DNA of 64,000 nucleotides from JANQPX01 sp965204405. Its GTDB lineage: Bacteria > Pseudomonadota > Alphaproteobacteria > Geminicoccales > Geminicoccaceae. Below the pieces are notes generated by a model. The model was not told the DNA's origin and searched no databases. It worked only from the letters and a program-made list of their open reading frames with translations. Positions 1 through 8,985 of this stretch are shown piece by piece. The DNA is taken from positions 496,001 through 560,000 of the forward strand of contig CBDBEN010000005.1 of assembly GCA_965204405.1 (NCBI GenBank), read 5' to 3'. The translations under genes were made by a program, and so were the position numbers. How positions within the stretch are numbered: the first letter of the stretch is position 1; each line of letters begins with the position of its first letter.

Positions 1-777
1 GAGATCGCCAACCTCATTCGCAAGGCCGCTCGCGAGCTTCTGGTCGAGGAGAAAACCAAGATCAGGGTGACCAAGCGCAACCTCGAAAAATATGCCGGTG
101 TTCAAAAATACCGCTACGGGGAAGCCGAGCTGGAGGATCAGGTCGGCATCACCACCGGTCTTGCCTGGACGGAAGTCGGCGGCGAACTGCTGTCGATCGA
201 GGCGGTCACCATGCCCGGCAAGGGACGGATGACGACGACCGGTAAGCTTGGCGATGTCATGACCGAATCGGTGCAGGCCGCCAAGAGCTTCGTACGTTCG
301 CGCTCGGTCGAACTCGGCATTCTGCCGCCCCGCTTCGACAAGCTCGATATCCATGTCCATGTGCCCGAGGGGGCAACGCCGAAAGACGGTCCCTCCGCCG
401 GTGTCGGCATGATCACCTCGATCGTTTCGGTGCTGACCAGGATCCCTGTGCGCGCCAACCTCGCCATGACCGGCGAGATCACCCTTCGGGGACGGGTGCT
501 GCCGATCGGTGGTTTGAAGGAAAAGCTTCTTGCTGCTCTGCGAGGCGGCATCAAGACGGTGTTGATCCCCAAGGAGAACGAAAAGGATCTGGCGGACATC
601 CCTGATAATGTGAAAAAGGGACTGAAGATTATTGCCGTCGGCGAGGTCGACGACGTCCTCCGCCATGCCCTGACCCGTCAGCCCGAGCCCGTCGAGTGGA
701 GCGAAGTCGAGGCAGAAGCCATGGCGGGGGCAGCGGTCGAGGATGCTGCATCCACGTCGGGGCAGCTGCCGAACTAA
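1..777 (+). CDS. lon: ATP-dependent Lon protease, C-terminal part (5' end outside window)
   Basis: The reading frame is open from base 1 and holds the last 258 residues of Lon, the cytoplasmic AAA+ serine protease that degrades misfolded and regulatory proteins. The fragment starts in the C-terminal helical lid of the ATPase domain (EIANLIRKAAREL) and continues into the complete S16 protease domain. The catalytic serine lies in PKDGPSAG (codon at 394-396) and the catalytic lysine in GGLKEK (codon at 517-519), so the Ser-Lys dyad is intact. After the protease domain there is a short acidic, alanine-rich tail. hup follows 162 bases downstream, the usual lon-hup order of alphaproteobacteria. A second, complete lon lies at 48196-50697, so this organism has two Lon copies. 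Identity is certain; only the N-terminal and Walker regions cannot be seen. Confidence 0.97.
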   Translation, partial: EIANLIRKAARELLVEEKTKIRVTKRNLEKYAGVQKYRYGEAELEDQVGITTGLAWTEVGGELLSIEAVTMPGKGRMTTTGKLGDVMTESVQAAKSFVRSRSVELGILPPRFDKLDIHVHVPEGATPKDGPSAGVGMITSIVSVLTRIPVRANLAMTGEITLRGRVLPIGGLKEKLLAALRGGIKTVLIPKENEKDLADIPDNVKKGLKIIAVGEVDDVLRHALTRQPEPVEWSEVEAEAMAGAAVEDAASTSGQLPN

Positions 778-939
778 CCGATAAAGAGAAAGAATCCACA
801 AAGTTTTTACGGAAAAGGCGGAAAATACCGTTTTCTTTTGCGTCGGGGCGTTGACGGCCCGGTAATCACAGACTTAGTTTACGGCCGACTTGCTGGAGAT
901 TGCTCCAGAACCCTACTCCAATGTTAAGGGGGTTACACT

Positions 940-1212
940 GTGAATAAAAACGATTTGGTTGCCGAGATTGCCGACAAGTGCGGCATGTCAAAGACCGATG
1001 TCGGTAAGGTGGTCGATGCGACGCTCGAGGGCATTACCGATGCGCTCAAGCGTAACGACGAGGTTCGCCTGGTCGGCTTCGGCACCTACTCCGTCGCTCA
1101 GCGAAATGCCTCTCAGGGCCGCAATCCGCGGACCGGCGAACCTATCAAGATTCCTGCTTCGAAGCTTCCGAAGTTCAAAGCCGGAAAGCAGTTGCGCGAC
1201 GCCTTGAACTAG
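940..1212 (+). CDS. hup: HU family DNA-binding protein
   Basis: This is a 90-residue histone-like nucleoid protein that bends and compacts DNA as a dimer. The N-terminal helices (NKNDLVAEIADKCGMSKTDV) are followed by the beta-arm region with the family signature FGTYSVAQRNASQGRNP and the DNA-intercalating proline segment RNPRTGEP, then the C-terminal helix ending KAGKQLRDALN. Length equals the family norm. The start is GTG, chosen because a strong TAAGGGGG ribosome site lies just upstream and because the protein then begins exactly as family members do. It sits downstream of lon with its own 162-base leader region and is followed by a clear hairpin terminator, so it is probably a single-gene unit with its own promoter. 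Confidence 0.97.
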   Translation: MNKNDLVAEIADKCGMSKTDVGKVVDATLEGITDALKRNDEVRLVGFGTYSVAQRNASQGRNPRTGEPIKIPASKLPKFKAGKQLRDALN

Positions 1213-1232
1213 TATCAAGGCGTTCGTTGCCG

Positions 1233-1262
1233 GGCCGCTCGTTATTGGCGGCCGCTCTTTTT
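1233..1262 (+). terminator. Rho-independent terminator of hup
   Basis: A GGCCGC / GCGGCC stem (1233-1238 with 1248-1253) closes a 9-base loop and is followed within a few bases by a run of T (1258-1262). It lies 20 bases after the hup stop codon, as expected for an intrinsic terminator. Confidence 0.8.
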
Positions 1263-1559
1263 TCTCGCTTTCGTTTCAAGACTCGACTGCTCGGTCAGGA
1301 GGCGATGCCGAGTTAGACAGCGAAAAGCTGATTTTTCTCACATCGCATTAAACTCATTCTTTCCGTGCCGCGAGTTCGGTTTTGAGAAATCAGATGAGAA
1401 AGACGGTGCCCTGGCTTGTCGATGGTTTCCTTTCGGCGCTGCCGGGCCCGTCTTCCTTTTTTGATGGTGGGTCTTTGGAGATCTGGACCAGGACAGCGGC
1501 TACTATTGCACGGACCCGGTCCGATCTGATTTTCAGAAAAGAAGACGATCGAAGCACCT
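1263..1559. other. Non-coding gap between hup and the DUF2585 gene
   Basis: About 300 bases without a credible gene. Short reading frames here lack ribosome sites and family resemblance. In many alphaproteobacteria tRNA genes follow hup, but I see no tRNA fold here. It probably holds the promoter of the following gene, which I cannot place. Confidence 0.5.
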
Positions 1560-2132
1560 TTGACGCCCTATCGACTTTCCCCAGCGAACTACGCCCTGAT
1601 CTGTGGCTTTGTGATCCTTGCGACGGCATGCGTGCTGCTGTTCATGGGCAGAGTTCCCTGGTGCACATGCGGCACCATCAAACTCTGGCATGGCGCCGTT
1701 GTCAGCGCCGAAAACTCGCAGCATGTCGCTGATTGGTATACGCCCTCGCATATTATCCATGGGATCATCTTCTATGGGGTGCTGGCATGGTTGGCGGCGT
1801 CCCGGCCTCTTGGCTTTCGCCTCGTCTTGGCAACGCTGGTGGAGGCGGCTTGGGAGATTGCCGAGAACACGGATGCCGTGATCAACCGGTACCGCGAGGC
1901 GACCATCGCCCTCGATTATTTCGGTGACAGCGTTCTGAATTCAGTTTTCGACATACTGTTCATGACCCTCGGCTTTTTTCTCGCGGCCCGCCTGCCGGTA
2001 TGGGCATCTCTCGGCTTCGTGGTGGTGGCCGAGATCGCGGTCGTCTATGCGATTCGGGACAATCTGACCTTGAATGTCCTGATGCTGCTCTATCCTCTCG
2101 AGATCGTGAAGGCCTGGCAAACGGCAGGCTGA
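1560..2132 (+). CDS. DUF2585 / UPF0314 family integral membrane protein
   Basis: This 190-residue protein matches the UPF0314 (DUF2585) family of alphaproteobacteria, whose function is unknown. Recognisable family blocks are PWCTCGTIKLWHG with two close cysteines (residues about 34-36), AENSQHVADWYTPSHIIHG, and AWEIAENTDAVINRYR followed by ALDYFGDSVLNS. Hydrophobic stretches near residues 12-30, 63-80, 130-150 and 150-165 predict about four or five inner-membrane segments, with the conserved polar blocks between them. The start is TTG with a weak ribosome site; no better in-frame start precedes the conserved region. It is separated from its neighbours and shows no obvious operon partner. The family call is firm, the biochemical role is unknown. 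Confidence 0.88.
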   Translation: MTPYRLSPANYALICGFVILATACVLLFMGRVPWCTCGTIKLWHGAVVSAENSQHVADWYTPSHIIHGIIFYGVLAWLAASRPLGFRLVLATLVEAAWEIAENTDAVINRYREATIALDYFGDSVLNSVFDILFMTLGFFLAARLPVWASLGFVVVAEIAVVYAIRDNLTLNVLMLLYPLEIVKAWQTAG

Positions 2133-2235
2133 AGCCGGTGGGCAGGCATGAGCCATTCATGTATCGGATCTCTGCATTGTGCTACGATCCAGCACACCGA
2201 TCATAGGTCTTTCGCGGATGAAGGGACTTGGTGCC

Positions 2236-3858
2236 ATGACCATGGCGACATCGCTGCTGCACGCGCTCAAGGATCACGGCGCGACCCGGATTTTCGGTAT
2301 TCCCGGCGACTTCGCGCTGCCGTTTTTCAAGGTCGTCGAGGAAACCGGCATCCTGCCGCTGCATACGCTCAGTCATGAACCGGCCGTGGGATTCGCAGCT
2401 GATGCGGCAGCCAGAGTGAGCAAGACACTGGGCGTTGCCGCCGTCACATACGGCGCCGGCGCTTTCAATCTGGTGAACGCCATTGCCGGTGCCTATGCCG
2501 AACGATCGCCCGTTGTCGTGATTTCGGGTGCCCCGTCCTCGGCCGAGCGGGCCAGCGGCTTCCTCCTTCACCATCAGGCCAAGACCCTGGATTCCCAATT
2601 CCGCGTCTTCGAAGAGATCACCTGCGATCAGGTGAGGCTCGATGATGCCAGGCAGGCACCCGGGCTCATTGCACGGGCGCTGCGCAACTGCCTGGAGCAG
2701 TCCATGCCCGTCTATATAGAGCTGCCACGCGACATGGTCGGGGTGCCGACGGCACCGGTGGAAAAACTGGCGCCGACCCCAGTCGATCCGGCCGCCGTCG
2801 CCGAATGTGCCGACGAACTCCTCGCCCGGCTGAAGAGCGCCAAAGCGCCGGCGCTCATGGTTGGGGTTGAGATCCGGCGCTATGGCATCGAGGACAAGGT
2901 CGCCGAACTGGCGCGAAGGCTTTCGCTGCCAGCCGTCACCAGCTTCATGGGCCGCGGCCTGCTCGCCCATCCGGATGCGCCCCTTGCCGGCACCTATATG
3001 GGACTGGCCGGCGATCCTGAGATTACCTCGCTGGTCGAGGAGGCCGACGCATTGCTGCTCCTCGGCGTGCTGGTCTCCGATACCAATTTCGGTATTTCGG
3101 CGAGCGGGCTGGAACTCAGAAAAGCGTTTCACGTCGTCGGCAGGGAGGTGCGCATCGGGCATCATATTTATCCCGAGATTCCGATCGAAGCTTTGGTCGA
3201 TGCGCTGCTGGAACGCCTGCCGGCCAAGGTCTCCGGCCAGCCCCATCGGCAGACCGACCCGGCCCGGGGGCTGGTCGTCGACGATGCAGCGATCAAGACC
3301 AGCGATATCGCCCTTGCCGTCAATGATATGATGGCACAGCACGGGCCGATGCTGATGGCCTCCGACATCGGTGACTGCCTGTTCACGGCAATGGAGATGC
3401 AGGTCGTGCCGATGGCCGCACCCGGCTATTATGCCGGCATGGGATTCGGGGTGCCGGCCGGGTTAGGTGTGCAGGCGGCAAGCGGTAAGCGGCCGCTGAT
3501 CCTGGTGGGTGACGGTGCCTTTCAGATGACCGGCTGGGAGCTGGGCAATTGCCGCCGTTATGGCTGGGATCCCATCATTCTCCTGTTCAACAACAAAAGC
3601 TGGGAAATGCTCCGCGCCTTCCAGCCGGAATCGGCGTTCAACGATCTCGACGACTGGCGCTATGCCGACATCGCGCCGTCGATCGGCGGCATCGGCGAGC
3701 GGGTGAGCACGAGAGCGGCGCTAAAGGCCGCCCTCGACCACGCCGTCGAGAGCCCCGGGCAGTTCTATCTGATCGAGATCATGCTGGCTCGGGGCGACAT
3801 GTCGGAAACGCTGACCCGGTTCGCCAACGGTTTCAAGGCGAAACGCGCCAAATCTTGA
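2236..3858 (+). CDS. Thiamine-diphosphate-dependent 2-oxoacid decarboxylase (indolepyruvate/phenylpyruvate decarboxylase-like)
   Basis: A 540-residue ThDP enzyme with the three-domain layout of the pyruvate decarboxylase/acetolactate synthase superfamily. The N-terminal Pyr domain has the cofactor-activating glutamate in SHEPAVGFAADAAARV (about E48). The C-terminal PP domain carries the ThDP/Mg motif that begins GDGAFQMTGWELG at about residue 425 and ends at N452-N453. The length and sequence around HTLSHEP and GAFNLVNAIAGAYAE resemble the indolepyruvate/phenylpyruvate decarboxylases that turn aromatic 2-oxoacids into aldehydes, a step used for auxin-like compounds in plant-associated alphaproteobacteria. 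The exact substrate cannot be read from sequence. I chose ATG 2236 because AAGGGA lies 9 bases upstream; longer starts lack a ribosome site. A LarA-like gene follows after 83 bases on the same strand. Confidence 0.82.
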   Translation: MTMATSLLHALKDHGATRIFGIPGDFALPFFKVVEETGILPLHTLSHEPAVGFAADAAARVSKTLGVAAVTYGAGAFNLVNAIAGAYAERSPVVVISGAPSSAERASGFLLHHQAKTLDSQFRVFEEITCDQVRLDDARQAPGLIARALRNCLEQSMPVYIELPRDMVGVPTAPVEKLAPTPVDPAAVAECADELLARLKSAKAPALMVGVEIRRYGIEDKVAELARRLSLPAVTSFMGRGLLAHPDAPLAGTYMGLAGDPEITSLVEEADALLLLGVLVSDTNFGISASGLELRKAFHVVGREVRIGHHIYPEIPIEALVDALLERLPAKVSGQPHRQTDPARGLVVDDAAIKTSDIALAVNDMMAQHGPMLMASDIGDCLFTAMEMQVVPMAAPGYYAGMGFGVPAGLGVQAASGKRPLILVGDGAFQMTGWELGNCRRYGWDPIILLFNNKSWEMLRAFQPESAFNDLDDWRYADIAPSIGGIGERVSTRAALKAALDHAVESPGQFYLIEIMLARGDMSETLTRFANGFKAKRAKS

Positions 3859-3941
3859 GCTACTCCTTCGGGGCTTTTCTGAGGTAAGCTTTGGCGTGAC
3901 GGCTTCGGCTGGTGTTATCGGGTCAGGGCTTGGAGGATCGG

Positions 3942-5231
3942 ATGCGGATCGAATTGAATTACGGCAAGGAAGGGTTGGCGATCGATGTGCCGGACGATCT
4001 GGATGTCCGCGTGATCCGAAAGCCGGCCATGCCGGTGCTGACGGCGCCTGGGGAAGCCGTTCGACAAGCCCTTGCCTCTTCGGTCAAAGCGCCGCCCCTG
4101 GCTGAGCTTGCACGCGGAAAGAAAACCGCCTGCATTTTGATTTGCGATATCACCAGGCCGGTGCCTAACCATCTCTTTCTAAGGCCGGTGATCGAAACGC
4201 TGCTCGAGGCTGGCATGCCGGCCTCCGGCATCACGGTCCTTATCGCGACCGGCCTCCATCGCCCGAATGAAGGCGAAGAACTGGCCGAGCTGGTCGGCGA
4301 TGCCTGGGTGCAGGAAACCGTCACCGTCGCCAACCATTTCGCCCGCGATGATGCCGCCCATCTCGATCTCGGCGTTACGCCGACCCGAGGGACACCGGTG
4401 AAGCTCGACCGCCGCCTGGTCGAAGCCGATCTCAAGATCGCCACCGGCCTGGTCGAGCCCCATTTCATGGCCGGCTATTCGGGCGGGCGCAAGGTCATAG
4501 CCCCCGGAGTGGCCCACAAGGACACGATCACCACCTTCCACAGCGCCCGTTTCATGGCGGATCCGGCGGCAGCCAATTGCATCCTCGACAACAACCCGCT
4601 GCACGAGGAGCAGCTGGAGATCGTGAAGCTCCTGGGCGGCGCCTATGCGCTCAATACCGTGATCGACGAGGAGCGGCGCCTGTCTTTCGTGAATTTTGGC
4701 GAGATTATCGAAAGCCATCTCGAAGCCGTCGACCAAGTGCGTGCGTTCGCCGAAGTCGAGATGGGGGAACGGTTCAAGACGGTCGTGACCACGGCGGCGG
4801 GCTATCCGCTGGACAAGACCTACTATCAAACCGTGAAAGGCATGGTCGGCCCGATCGATATTCTGGAACCCGGCGGTGATTTGATCATCGCATCCGCCTG
4901 CTCCGAGGGTATGGGATCGGACGAATTCGTTGCCTCACAGCGGCGATTGGTGACGGAGGGGCCGGAGCGTTTTTTCGAGATCATCTCAAAAAAGCGCTTT
5001 GCCGATATCGATGAGTGGCAATCCCAGATGCAGCTCAAACCGATGAAGGCCGGCTCGGTCCATCTCTATACCGATGGCCTGGATATGTCGGATCGTGCGC
5101 TGACCGGTGTTGCCAGCATCGAGAGCATCCCGGCGGCGATTGCTGCGAGCGTGCGGACGAGCGGTGATCGGCGAATTGCCGTTATTCCCGAAGGCCCTTA
5201 TGTTGTTCCCGTCTACCGTCCCGGTGCCTGA
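3942..5231 (+). CDS. LarA-like nickel-pincer racemase/epimerase family protein (DUF2088)
   Basis: This 429-residue protein belongs to the LarA (lactate racemase) family, whose members racemise or epimerise 2-hydroxyacids using a nickel-pincer nucleotide cofactor bound to a lysine. Seen in the sequence are the N-terminal domain with CDITRPVPN and ATGLHRPN, and the central EPHFMAGYSGGRKVIAPGVAHKDTI, which supplies the histidine and the cofactor-binding lysine region, followed by FHSARF. These match the motifs of characterised LarA proteins, so an active nickel enzyme is plausible. The substrate is unknown because the family is functionally diverse. No larB, larC or larE cofactor genes are visible in the window. 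The start at ATG 3942 is supported by GGAGG five bases upstream. It is probably co-transcribed with the 2-oxoacid decarboxylase gene before it and perhaps with the transporter gene after it. Confidence 0.85.
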   Translation: MRIELNYGKEGLAIDVPDDLDVRVIRKPAMPVLTAPGEAVRQALASSVKAPPLAELARGKKTACILICDITRPVPNHLFLRPVIETLLEAGMPASGITVLIATGLHRPNEGEELAELVGDAWVQETVTVANHFARDDAAHLDLGVTPTRGTPVKLDRRLVEADLKIATGLVEPHFMAGYSGGRKVIAPGVAHKDTITTFHSARFMADPAAANCILDNNPLHEEQLEIVKLLGGAYALNTVIDEERRLSFVNFGEIIESHLEAVDQVRAFAEVEMGERFKTVVTTAAGYPLDKTYYQTVKGMVGPIDILEPGGDLIIASACSEGMGSDEFVASQRRLVTEGPERFFEIISKKRFADIDEWQSQMQLKPMKAGSVHLYTDGLDMSDRALTGVASIESIPAAIAASVRTSGDRRIAVIPEGPYVVPVYRPGA

Positions 5232-5275
5232 ACGCTACGGCTAAGGGGCCATTCTTTCCCCCTAGCTCGATGTGA

Positions 5276-6187
5276 ATGCGTTTCTTGGAACTTTGGATCC
5301 CGATTTCGATTGCCGCTGCGTTTTGCCAGAACCTGCGCTCCGCCCTGCAAAAGCATCTAAAGGGACGGCTCAGCACCAGCGGGGCCACCTTTTCCCGCTT
5401 CGCCTATGCAGCACCTTTAGCCGTTCTCTACGCGCTTGGGCTCGCTCTGTTCGGCGGCTTTGACGTTCCTGCCCCGAATGCCACGTTCTTTGCCAGCATG
5501 ATCAGCGGTGCCATCAGCCAGATCCTGGCGACGGCCCTGCTCGTCTATCTCTTCTCCTTCAGGAATTTTGCCGTCGGGACCACCTTCTCCAAGACCGAAA
5601 CCATCCAGACGGCGATGTTCGGCCTCGTCATCCTGGGCGATGCGCTCAGTGCCACGGCGTTGCTTGCAATCATGATTAGCCTCGTCGGGGTCTTTGTCAT
5701 CTCCACGGCGCGCACGGCAGGCGGCCTGTCGGGACTAATCGAGGGGCTGACCGACAAGGCAGCGCTGATCGGCATCGTATCGGGTGCCTTTTTCGGCATA
5801 TCCGCCGTCTCCTACCGGGCGGCCTCCTTGTCGCTTGGCGGCGATGGGTTCCTGATGCAGGCCGCCTTTACACTCGCCTGCGCCACCCTCGTTCAAACCG
5901 TCCTGATGGCCTGCTACATGCGCTGGAAGGAGCCGGGGCAGATCACCGCTGTTCTCCGCTCCTGGCGCGTCTCGTCACTGGTCGGTCTTTCCGGCATGCT
6001 CGCCTCCGCCGGCTGGTTCACCGCGATGACCATTCAGAACGCCGCCTATGTCCGGGCTCTCGGGCAGATCGAACTGATCTTCACCTTCATTTCCTCCTAT
6101 TTCATCTTTGGCGAGCGCAGCAATCGCTCGGAGCTGATTGGCATCTTCCTGGTGACCGCCGGCATTCTCATTTTGCTTTTGGGATGA
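5276..6187 (+). CDS. EamA/DMT superfamily transporter, copy 1
   Basis: A 303-residue hydrophobic protein of the drug/metabolite transporter type, with about ten predicted membrane helices arranged as two repeats. Typical features are a short cytoplasmic N-terminus, a basic segment LRSALQKHLKGRLSTSGATF after helix 1, the loop LFSFRNFAVGTTFSKTETIQ in the first half, and a conserved second half with AYVRALGQIELIFTFISSYFIFGE. Substrate and direction cannot be deduced. A close full-length paralogue lies at 37368-38273 on the other strand and shares the same loops almost word for word. This copy follows the LarA-like gene by 44 bases, so it may move a product or substrate of that pathway; this is inference from position only. 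Confidence 0.88.
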   Translation: MRFLELWIPISIAAAFCQNLRSALQKHLKGRLSTSGATFSRFAYAAPLAVLYALGLALFGGFDVPAPNATFFASMISGAISQILATALLVYLFSFRNFAVGTTFSKTETIQTAMFGLVILGDALSATALLAIMISLVGVFVISTARTAGGLSGLIEGLTDKAALIGIVSGAFFGISAVSYRAASLSLGGDGFLMQAAFTLACATLVQTVLMACYMRWKEPGQITAVLRSWRVSSLVGLSGMLASAGWFTAMTIQNAAYVRALGQIELIFTFISSYFIFGERSNRSELIGIFLVTAGILILLLG

Positions 6188-6336
6188 GCGCAACCGCAGT
6201 TGGTTTGTGAGTCGAGGGAGCCTGATATGACATGGTTGCCAGGATGTCGCAGCTTTCGGGCCGTCCAGGTCTTGCCGTGTTCCGAGCGCTTCGCCACATT
6301 GCACGGCAGCAAAGGAATGAGACGCGGGGATTGAGC

Positions 6337-8985
6337 ATGGCGGACACGGCAGCAACCGATACGCTGGACCAGCCGGTAACCAAATATTTGAAGGACTACC
6401 AGCCGCCCGACTATCTGATCGACACCGTCTTTCTCGATTTCCAGCTCGGCGAGGCCAATACCGAGGTCGAGGCGCGCTTGTCGATCCGGCGCAACCCTGA
6501 GGCCTCCGGTGATGGCGCCCCTCTGGTGCTGGATGGCGAGGAACTGACCCTGCTTGCGCTTTGCATGAACGGCCAGCGACTGCCCGAGCCTTGTTATACG
6601 GTGGATGCCGAAAGCCTCACCATTCATGAGGTGCCGGAGCGTTTCACCCTTGAGATCATCACCCGCATCCAGCCCGAGAAGAACACGGCGCTGGAAGGCC
6701 TCTACGTTTCCAACCACATCTTCTGCACTCAATGCGAGGCCGAAGGGTTTCGCAAGATTACCTATTTCCTTGACCGTCCCGACGTCATGGCGCGCTACCG
6801 CACCCGGATCGAGGGGGACAAAGCCGCCTATCCCGTGCTCCTCTCCAACGGCAACAAGGTCGCATCGGGTGATCGCCCGAACGGGCGTCATTACGCCGTT
6901 TGGGAGGACCCTTTCCCCAAGCCTGCCTACCTCTTCGCCCTGGTGGCCGGCGATCTTGCCGTTCTCGAGGATCGGTTCGTCACGTGGTCGGGGCGCGATG
7001 TGCTGCTTCAGATCTATGCCGAGCCTGCGCAGATCGACAAATGCGGCCATGCCATGGAAGCGCTCAAGATGTCCATGCGCTGGGACGAGGAGCGCTTCGG
7101 CCTGGAATACGATCTCGACCAGTTCATGATCGCCGCCATTTCCGATTTCAATATGGGCGCGATGGAGAACAAGGGGTTGAACGTGTTCAACACCAAATAC
7201 GTTCTCGCCAAGCCGGAAACCGCGACCGATGCCGACTATCACGGCATCGAGCGGGTGATCGCCCACGAGTATTTCCATAACTGGACCGGCAACCGGATCA
7301 CCTGCCGTGACTGGTTCCAGCTCTCCTTGAAGGAAGGGCTGACGGTGTTCCGCGATCAGGAGTTTACCGCCGACACCCATAGCCGCGCGGTCAAGCGCAT
7401 CGAGGACGTGAAGGGCCTGCGCGCGCACCAGTTCATCGAAGACGGTGGGCCGCTTGCCCATCCGATCCGGCCCGATAGCTACGTCGAGATCAACAATTTT
7501 TATACCACCACCATTTATGAAAAGGGTGCCGAGGTCATTCGCATGATCCACACGCTTCTCGGCGAGGAGGCATTTCAAAAGGGCATGCAGGTCTATGTCG
7601 AGCGCCATGACGGCCAGGCAGTGACTTGCGAGGATTTCGTTGCCGCAATGGAAGCGGGCTCGGACCGGGACCTCACGGCTTTTCGCCGCTGGTACAGCCA
7701 GTCCGGCACACCGAGGCTCGAGGTCAGCGACGCGTTTGATCAGGAAACCGGACACTATCGGCTGAGCGTGCGCCAAATGACGCCGCCGACACCGATGCAG
7801 GAGGCTAAAGGGCCGCAGCATATCCCCCTGGCCGTGGGCCTTTTGGATAAGAACGGCGATGACCTTGCGTTAACTCTGGAGGGGGAAACCGAGCCCGGCG
7901 GAACGACTCGTGTCCTGGAACTCGCCCAAGTCGAAGAAACCTTCACCTTCACCGGGCTTGCCGAAAAGCCGGTGCCGTCGCTGCTCCGCGGATTTTCCGC
8001 ACCGGTGATCCTCGATGACGGTGCCAATCCCGAGCGGCTCCGTTTCCTGATGGCTCATGACAGCGACAGCTTCGTTCGCTGGGATGCCGGGCAGACCTAT
8101 GCTGCGGGTCTGATCCTGGAGGGGGTCGATCAGGATGAGCAGATCGCGGGGTTGGTTGAGGCCTTTACCGCCATTCTCGACGATCCGTCCCTGGACCAGG
8201 CCTTTATTGCCCAGGCGCTGACACTGCCTGCGGAAAGCTATGTCGCGCAGAAGATGGACCCGATCGATGTTGATCACATCCATCGAAGCCGGCATTTCCT
8301 GCGATCGAGGCTCGGCCGCTCTCTGGAAGCGCAATGGCTGGATCTCTACCGCAAGCTTCAGACCAACGAGCCCTATCATTTCGACGGCCCGGCGATGGCA
8401 CGCCGCTCGCTCAAGAATCTGGCGCTTGCTTTTCTGATGGCCGGGGACAGTAAAGAAGGGCAGACCTTTTGCCTCAATCAGTTTGAGCATGGCGACAACA
8501 TGACGGACGTGCTGGCCGCCCTTGCCCTCCTGGCTGAAAGCAATCATCCCAAGCGTGCGGACGTTCTCGAGCGTTTCTATGACCGCTGGGTCGACGAAGC
8601 GCTGGTCATCGACAAATGGTTCATGCTGCAGGCTATGCCGCAACGGCCGCAATCCCTCGACGATGTCAGGAAGCTAAAGCAGCATCCGGCCTTCAAGATG
8701 ACCAACCCCAACCGCGTCCGCTCCTTGATCGGCGCATTCGCCATGGGCAACCTGACCGGATTCCATCGAAAGGACGGCAAAGGCTATCAGTTCGTCGCCG
8801 AGCAGATCATGGAGCTCGACCGGCTCAACCCGCAGATCGCCGCCCGCCTTCTGGGCATTTTCGGCCGCTGGCGGCGCTATGACGATACGCGTCAGGGCCT
8901 GATGAAGGCGGAGATCGAGCGTGTGCTGGCCATGCCTAATCTGTCACGCAACAGCTATGAAGTTGCTTCGAAAAGCTTGATGTAA
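6337..8985 (+). CDS. pepN: Aminopeptidase N (M1 family zinc metallopeptidase)
   Basis: An 882-residue cytoplasmic M1 aminopeptidase that removes N-terminal amino acids from peptides. The exopeptidase motif GAMEN is at residues 274-278. The zinc site HEYFHNW has H310, E311 and H314, and the third ligand is E333 in LKEGLTVF, the exact HExxH-x18-E spacing. Length agrees with the gammaproteobacterial-type PepN used by alphaproteobacteria, including the long C-terminal helical domain. An earlier in-frame ATG at 6232 would add 35 residues, but ATG 6337 has GGGGA six bases upstream and gives the usual family N-terminus (KYLKDYQPPDYLIDTV). The gene appears to be monocistronic. Identity is firm. Confidence 0.96.
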   Translation: MADTAATDTLDQPVTKYLKDYQPPDYLIDTVFLDFQLGEANTEVEARLSIRRNPEASGDGAPLVLDGEELTLLALCMNGQRLPEPCYTVDAESLTIHEVPERFTLEIITRIQPEKNTALEGLYVSNHIFCTQCEAEGFRKITYFLDRPDVMARYRTRIEGDKAAYPVLLSNGNKVASGDRPNGRHYAVWEDPFPKPAYLFALVAGDLAVLEDRFVTWSGRDVLLQIYAEPAQIDKCGHAMEALKMSMRWDEERFGLEYDLDQFMIAAISDFNMGAMENKGLNVFNTKYVLAKPETATDADYHGIERVIAHEYFHNWTGNRITCRDWFQLSLKEGLTVFRDQEFTADTHSRAVKRIEDVKGLRAHQFIEDGGPLAHPIRPDSYVEINNFYTTTIYEKGAEVIRMIHTLLGEEAFQKGMQVYVERHDGQAVTCEDFVAAMEAGSDRDLTAFRRWYSQSGTPRLEVSDAFDQETGHYRLSVRQMTPPTPMQEAKGPQHIPLAVGLLDKNGDDLALTLEGETEPGGTTRVLELAQVEETFTFTGLAEKPVPSLLRGFSAPVILDDGANPERLRFLMAHDSDSFVRWDAGQTYAAGLILEGVDQDEQIAGLVEAFTAILDDPSLDQAFIAQALTLPAESYVAQKMDPIDVDHIHRSRHFLRSRLGRSLEAQWLDLYRKLQTNEPYHFDGPAMARRSLKNLALAFLMAGDSKEGQTFCLNQFEHGDNMTDVLAALALLAESNHPKRADVLERFYDRWVDEALVIDKWFMLQAMPQRPQSLDDVRKLKQHPAFKMTNPNRVRSLIGAFAMGNLTGFHRKDGKGYQFVAEQIMELDRLNPQIAARLLGIFGRWRRYDDTRQGLMKAEIERVLAMPNLSRNSYEVASKSLM

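Noticed and set aside
6097..7821. A 574-codon minus-strand open frame
   Set aside because: It is antisense to pepN, which has complete catalytic motifs, and shows low-complexity histidine/glycine-rich sequence without any domain.
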